Origin: Thiobacillus denitrificans
GTDB lineage: Bacteria > Pseudomonadota > Gammaproteobacteria > Burkholderiales > Thiobacillaceae
DNA: 64,000 nt
Direction of reading: 5' to 3'
Assembly: GCA_002343685.1 (NCBI GenBank)
Contig: DDRS01000017.1
Coordinates: 94,693-158,692, forward strand
Below the pieces are notes generated by a model, which saw only the letters and a list, made by a program, of their open reading frames with translations, did not search any database and had not been told where the DNA came from. The number at the start of each line of letters is the position of its first letter. Position 1 is the first letter of the stretch. The position numbers and the translations under genes were made by a program. Of this stretch, positions 60,058 through 64,000 are shown in pieces.

Positions 60058-60789
60058 TCAGTTGCCCAGGTTGAAGGCGACCATGCGATCCATTTCCGCA
60101 GGGCGCGGCGGAATGGCTTCGGTCAATGCGGTAACGAACGCGTCCCGGCTCATCGCGAGCATGGGGTTCCAGCGCTTCTCGAAGCCGATGGTCGACATCG
60201 GCTTGCCCGACATGCCGGCGCCGCAGGCGCTGCCTGAGGTGTGGCCGGGATACAGCTCGACCTCGGCCGGCAGCGTCAGCAGGCGCTGGTGCAGCGTGCC
60301 GTAGAGCTGTCCCGCCATCTCGATTTCCTTGCCAGCGAGATCGGGCCGTCCGGCGCTGCCGACGAACAGGGTGTCGCCGGTCAGGACGAACCATGGCGTC
60401 TCGGTACGACGTTTGTCGGTCACCAACAGGCAGATCGAATCCGGTGTATGACCCGGGGTATGCAGCACGTCGACAAAGACGTTGCCAAGCTCGATGCGCT
60501 GGCCGTCCTTCAGGGGCTCGAACGGGTAGTTCACGCGCCCGGCGTTGGACTCGTGCAGGCAGTAGACGGCTCCGGTTCTCTCGGCCAGGGCGCGCGCGCC
60601 GGAGAAGTGGTCGGCGTGGACATGCGTGTCGATGACGTGGGTGATCTTCACGTCCTGTTTCGCTGCCTCCTCGAGGAACCACAGCTCATCGCCCAGAACG
60701 GGATCGACGACGACACCGACATGGCATGACCCGCAACCGAAGAAATAGGACAGGGTGGCGTCCCGGGCCAGCAGTTGACGAAAGAACAT
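60058..60789 (-). CDS. Persulfide dioxygenase (ETHE1-like), MBL fold
   Basis: 243 aa. Metal-binding THVHADHFSGA (about 54-64), HTPGHTPDS, TGDTLFVGSAGRPDL and YPGHT mark the ETHE1/Blh branch of metallo-beta-lactamase proteins, with a mononuclear iron site. It oxidises glutathione persulfide to sulfite. The neighbouring rhodaneses and ArsR-rhodanese regulator support sulfane-sulfur metabolism. GGAGG lies upstream of the ATG. Confidence 0.93.
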   Translation of the reverse strand: MFFRQLLARDATLSYFFGCGSCHVGVVVDPVLGDELWFLEEAAKQDVKITHVIDTHVHADHFSGARALAERTGAVYCLHESNAGRVNYPFEPLKDGQRIELGNVFVDVLHTPGHTPDSICLLVTDKRRTETPWFVLTGDTLFVGSAGRPDLAGKEIEMAGQLYGTLHQRLLTLPAEVELYPGHTSGSACGAGMSGKPMSTIGFEKRWNPMLAMSRDAFVTALTEAIPPRPAEMDRMVAFNLGN

Positions 60790-60828
60790 GAGAAGCCTCC
60801 TTATGTTGGTATGAGGGCGGACACAGAA

Positions 60829-61491
60829 CTAGGATTCGGCCAGCGGCAGGCCGGCCGCCTGCCACTCCGGAGTGCCGTCGGCGATCTTCTGTGCGCGATA
60901 CCCGTGCGCCTTCAACAAGGCCACCGCCTCGGCGGACATCATGCAGAACGGTCCGCGACAGTAGGCGACGATGTCCTTGTCGGCCGGCAGTTCCTTGATG
61001 CGCTGACGGATTTCGTCGAGCGGCATCGAACGCGCAAACGGCAGATGGCCGCTGGCATATTCGGCCGAGGGCCGCACATCGATCACCACCACGTCGCCGC
61101 GCCGCGCCTTCTCCATCAGCGAGCGCCGCGTTTCGGCATCGAGCTTTTCCGGCGCAGCGAAGATCCGATCCATGGCCACTTTCAGTTCGACCAGATGTTC
61201 CTCCGCCACGGTGCGCAGATTGACCCATAAGGCACTGACATCTTCGCCAGACAGGCGATAGGCGATGAATCGCCCGTCGCGCTGCGTCTCGACCAGCCGC
61301 GCGGCCTTCAATACCTTGAGGTGCGCACTTGCCAGCTTGATCGAGAGGCCGGCTTCGGCAGCAAGCATGTCGACGGTTTTTTCGCCCTGCGCCAGGATTT
61401 CCAGCAGCTCAAGTCGCTTGGGGCTGGAAACCGCCTTGCCGATGCGGGCAACTTGCTCGTAGAGCAGATCCTTGGTTTGTCGTGAAGTCAT
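60829..61491 (-). CDS. ArsR-family repressor fused to a rhodanese domain
   Basis: 220 aa. An ArsR winged helix (about 10-100; ISSPKRLELLEIL-like VSSPKRLELLEILAQGEKTVDMLAAEAGLSIKLASAHLKVLKAARLV) and a rhodanese domain (about 115-218) with active-site loop AYCRGPFCMMSAE containing two Cys. It probably senses sulfane sulfur through persulfidation and derepresses the operon it heads. The ATG at 61491 gives the classical N-terminus; upstream in-frame readings lack family similarity. Confidence 0.9.
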   Translation of the reverse strand: MTSRQTKDLLYEQVARIGKAVSSPKRLELLEILAQGEKTVDMLAAEAGLSIKLASAHLKVLKAARLVETQRDGRFIAYRLSGEDVSALWVNLRTVAEEHLVELKVAMDRIFAAPEKLDAETRRSLMEKARRGDVVVIDVRPSAEYASGHLPFARSMPLDEIRQRIKELPADKDIVAYCRGPFCMMSAEAVALLKAHGYRAQKIADGTPEWQAAGLPLAES

Positions 61492-61500
61492 AAAACGAAC

Positions 61501-61520
61501 ATTCTCACGATTATTAGAAT
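61501..61520. promoter_or_regulatory. Candidate ArsR-type operator
   Basis: Inverted repeat ATTCT-N10-AGAAT immediately before the regulator start, in an A/T-rich stretch (ATTATTAGAATATT) of the divergent spacer. Position and symmetry fit autoregulation by the ArsR-rhodanese protein. Confidence 0.6.
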
Positions 61521-61748
61521 ATTGCAAGCCGTGCCGTTCAGGCGTGAAAAACCAGGCAGGGCGCGCCCGCCCATCCCAAATTGATTTATCGCAATAAGGA
61601 TTGCATCTATGGTGTGATATACACGGCCCGCCCGGCCGCAAACTACGTAGAGGCAGCGTCCGGAACGATGTCCACAAAACAAAGAATGGAATTTGATGTA
61701 TCCAGGTAGTCGATTGCATGATGGCCCCTTGGGCGGGGGAGTCGCCCA

Positions 61749-62453
61749 ATGAAACCCAATTGCACCAATCCCGAATGGGTCGGCCGCGCGAAATGCGCCG
61801 TGTGCGACGTACGCAATTTCGTCCTGTTCTCGGGTCTGTCCATGAACGAGATGGATGCGATCCTGCAGCCCATCGACAACCTGCATGTGCCTCAGGGCAC
61901 GGTGCTGTACACGCAGGGCACGGCAGCCCCCGACGTCTATACCCTCCGCCACGGGCTCATCAAGCTCAAGGTCGACCTGCCCAATGGCGGACAGCGCATC
62001 GTGCGCCTGCTGCGCCCTGGCGATGTGGCCGGGATGGAAACGCTGGTGGGCGAGCGCTATCACCACACCGCCATTGCCCTGCATGACGCCGATGTCTGTC
62101 GCATCCCGCGCGAGGTCGTGCTGCAACTCGACAAGACCAGCCCCAGCGTACACCAGGCCCTGCAGCAACGCTGGCAGCGCTCGGTCGACCAGGCCGACCA
62201 TTTCATCGTGGCGCTCTCCACCGGCCCGGCGGAAGCCCGGATGGCGCGCCTCCTGATCACCCTCGGCTGCGACGGCACGCTCTCTGAGACGCTGTTGCCC
62301 AGCCGCGAGGACATGGGCGCCCTGCTCGGCATCACGACCGAAACCGCCAGCCGCATCATGGCCGAGTTCAGGCGGCGCGGCCTGATCCACATCGAAAAAG
62401 GTGGCTGCCTCGACTATGACCATAACGGGCTGACCCTACTGGCACAGGGCTGA
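61749..62453 (+). CDS. FNR/CRP-family regulator with a Cys set for an Fe-S cluster
   Basis: 234 aa. The N-terminal Cys are at 5, 16 and 19, with a fourth at 117 in the cyclic-nucleotide-binding fold. This resembles the four ligands of FNR, though the spacing between the first two is wider. The C-terminal helix-turn-helix has LGITTETASRIMAEFRRRGLI; E-TA-SR is the FNR-type recognition set that reads TTGAT. It probably senses oxygen or NO. Divergent from the sulfur operon. Confidence 0.88.
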   Translation: MKPNCTNPEWVGRAKCAVCDVRNFVLFSGLSMNEMDAILQPIDNLHVPQGTVLYTQGTAAPDVYTLRHGLIKLKVDLPNGGQRIVRLLRPGDVAGMETLVGERYHHTAIALHDADVCRIPREVVLQLDKTSPSVHQALQQRWQRSVDQADHFIVALSTGPAEARMARLLITLGCDGTLSETLLPSREDMGALLGITTETASRIMAEFRRRGLIHIEKGGCLDYDHNGLTLLAQG

Positions 62454-62485
62454 ATCGGTGTTGTCGAATTGATACATTTATCGCA

Positions 62486-62499
62486 TTGACAATGATCAA
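62486..62499. promoter_or_regulatory. FNR-type box upstream of the outer-membrane protein gene
   Basis: TTGAC-AATG-ATCAA, a near-perfect FNR palindrome, 33 bp after the FNR-like gene and 121 bp before the next ATG. A degenerate TTGAT half lies just upstream (62469-62473) and a second imperfect copy (TTGAT-N4-CGCAA) is at 61581-61594 in the divergent spacer. Confidence 0.72.
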
Positions 62500-62619
62500 T
62501 CACACTCGATTCGCCGTTTAACTCGCCTGGAATCCCGCCATACTTCGACCAGTCGTTCACCCCAATAATTGAATAGGGGAAAGCACCACCAAACGGTTTT
62601 GCTCGCCCCGGAGATCCAC

Positions 62620-64000
62620 ATGAAATATGCCTTGAAGCCGCTGGCCGCATGCATGGCCAGTCTGTTCGGTATTGCCTCGTTCAATGCATGGGGTGCCCCT
62701 CCTGCGACGCCTCCGGTTCAGAACCAGAACGCGATCGGCACCCAGCAAGGTGCCGGCACACCGGGCACGCCCTCCGTGCTGCCTTCCCGTCCCGTGACAT
62801 CGGTTTTCCCTCCCCGGCAGACCGAATTTCCCGGCATTCCCTGGGGATCGTTCCTGGTCTTTCCCGAGGTGTCACTGGCCGCCACCTATGACGACAACAT
62901 CTACGCCGAGCGCCCTTATGCCGCCCAGCGTACCTACGTCACCGACGATGTGGTCTATACCCTGTCACCGTCGCTCGCGCTGAAATCCAACTGGAGCCGG
63001 CATGCGCTGAACTTCGATGCGGGCGGCGATTTCGACCGTTACCGCAACCATGATGCGGAGAACGTCAACGACTACTGGCTCGGCTTCGACGGCCGCTACG
63101 ATCTGAGCGCCACGAGCAACGTGTTCGGCGGTGCCCGCCACACGCGCGACCATGAGGACCGTTCCACGCCAGGCAGCGACGTCACGCAGATCGAACCGAC
63201 CCGCTACGACCACGACGAGGCCCACCTCGGCGTCGCCCAGGCCCTCGGCGCCTTCCGCCTGCGCCTCGGCGGCACCTATGACCGCTACGACTACAAGGAC
63301 GGTATATTGGGCAGCGGCGCGGTATCCGACAACGACTACCGCGACCACAACCTGAGCTCGCTCGGCGTGCGGCTGGGCTATGTGCTGTCGCCTCGCTATG
63401 AGCTCTTTGGCCAGGTGGCAACCGACAACCGCCGTTACGACAATCTGATCAACGGCCGTACCTTCAACCGCGATTCGGATGGCTCACGCGTGGCGGCCGG
63501 CGTGAAATTCACGCTGCAGCCCCAGCACCTGTCGGGTGAAGCCTTCGCCGGCGTGATGCGCCAGAATTTCGACTACAGCGGATTTTCCGATATCAGCAAA
63601 CCGTACTTCGGTGCGCTGGCCATCTGGAAGCCGACCACCCGGGTGACCGCCACCGGCTTCATCGACCGCTCGCTCGAGGAAACGGTCGTGAACGACGGCA
63701 CCACCTATGCGTCCAGCTCGCTCGACACCACCTACGGCTTCGAGGTGGAACGCCGTCTGAGCAGCAAGCTGTCGGTCAGCGGCCGCGCCGCCTACACACG
63801 CAGCGAATTCAACAGTTTCGACCGCCTCGACAAGATCATCGACGCCGGCGCCGGACTGCGCTACTACGTGCTGCCCAACGTATACCTGGGCGCCGACCTG
63901 CGCATCGTCGACCGTGCCTCTAGCGACATCGCCGCGCAATACAGCCGCAACCAGGTGATGGCCAGCATCGGCTACACGCCCGCACGCAACCGCGATTACG
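62620..64000 (+). CDS. Outer-membrane beta-barrel protein, cut by window edge
   Basis: 460 codons visible, C-terminus missing. A signal peptide (to about residue 25, FNAWGAPP) and a Pro/Thr/Gln-rich region (25-75) are followed by alternating amphipathic strands (PEVSLAATYDDNIYAERPY, LALKSNWSRHALNFDAGGDFDRYRNH, GVRLGYVLSPRYELFGQVATDNRRYDN). The layout fits the BBP2_2 family of barrels, often found with exopolysaccharide genes. CGGAG precedes the ATG. The FNR box upstream suggests oxygen- or NO-dependent expression. Confidence 0.85.
   Translation, partial: MKYALKPLAACMASLFGIASFNAWGAPPATPPVQNQNAIGTQQGAGTPGTPSVLPSRPVTSVFPPRQTEFPGIPWGSFLVFPEVSLAATYDDNIYAERPYAAQRTYVTDDVVYTLSPSLALKSNWSRHALNFDAGGDFDRYRNHDAENVNDYWLGFDGRYDLSATSNVFGGARHTRDHEDRSTPGSDVTQIEPTRYDHDEAHLGVAQALGAFRLRLGGTYDRYDYKDGILGSGAVSDNDYRDHNLSSLGVRLGYVLSPRYELFGQVATDNRRYDNLINGRTFNRDSDGSRVAAGVKFTLQPQHLSGEAFAGVMRQNFDYSGFSDISKPYFGALAIWKPTTRVTATGFIDRSLEETVVNDGTTYASSSLDTTYGFEVERRLSSKLSVSGRAAYTRSEFNSFDRLDKIIDAGAGLRYYVLPNVYLGADLRIVDRASSDIAAQYSRNQVMASIGYTPARNRDY

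Noticed and set aside
60056..60682. Extension of the MFS gene through the persulfide dioxygenase gene
   Set aside because: The region codes convincingly for the metallo-beta-lactamase protein in another frame; MFS similarity starts at 60055.

Overview
The window looks like a chromosomal segment of a GC-rich betaproteobacterium. The best match is a Thiobacillus-like or other Nitrosomonadales chemolithotroph, but the genus cannot be fixed from the sequence alone. Reasons: the housekeeping block trpE-gph-rpe-apaG-mltA, minCDE, copA-cueR, a persulfide-dioxygenase sulfur operon, a nitrate-assimilation locus and a small integron cassette array. I see no rRNA, tRNA, CRISPR array, transposase or phage gene.

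Layout. 1-3.7 kb: a truncated aldehyde dehydrogenase with a sigma-54 promoter, divergent from its AcoR-type activator. 3.8-17.2 kb: tag, an AraC regulator, an Fsr-type transporter, DUF1697, trpE, gph, rpe, apaG, a 30-aa membrane peptide, mltA, copA-cueR, tonB, a hydrolase and a DUF4124 protein. 17.3-23.3 kb: nasT (ANTAR antiterminator), an NrtA-like protein and nrtA-nrtB-nrtD. 23.5 kb: Anbu, the bacterial proteasome homologue. 24.3-29.0 kb (minus): an unusual redox operon with an FAD/[2Fe-2S]/membrane oxidoreductase, an approximately 11-haem cytochrome c, a DUF3365 haem protein, a monohaem cytochrome and a globin. 29.4-39.1 kb: the partners of Anbu, namely a DUF2126-transglutaminase, a second transglutaminase, and a minus-strand operon of ATP-grasp, alpha-E and an HPPD-like VOC protein; a CPA1 antiporter lies between. 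39.4-41.3 kb: minCDE. 41.8-48.5 kb (minus): nasA, ybiB, nirB, nirD. 48.8-50.4 kb: four attC sites and three cassettes, no integrase. 50.7-56.7 kb: two diguanylate cyclases, a DRE-TIM-like protein, Hsp20 and a CorC/HlyC-type protein. 56.7-61.5 kb (minus): sulfur operon (ArsR-rhodanese, persulfide dioxygenase, MFS, rhodanese, methyltransferase, FmdE). 61.7-64 kb: an FNR-like regulator and a truncated outer-membrane beta-barrel protein.

How it works together. Reading the spacers by eye gave a consistent set of sigma-54 (-24/-12) promoters. Each is preceded by a site of the NtrC form (GCACC-N5-GGTGC). The gaps from site to promoter are 63, 63, 65, 72, 74, 83, 95 and 95 bp, so they differ by roughly whole helical turns. 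The promoters precede nasT, the nrtA-like gene, nrtA, nirB, nasA, the multihaem redox operon, the DUF2126 operon and the ATP-grasp/alpha-E operon. Three of the transcripts then carry a hexaloop hairpin (A at loop position 1, G at 4) that overlaps an intrinsic terminator, which is the layout of ANTAR antitermination. The inference is a two-input nitrogen regulon: NtrC senses nitrogen shortage and NasT senses nitrate or nitrite. It covers known nitrate assimilation, an undescribed membrane electron-transfer operon with a globin, and the amidoligase/transglutaminase system whose peptidase is Anbu.
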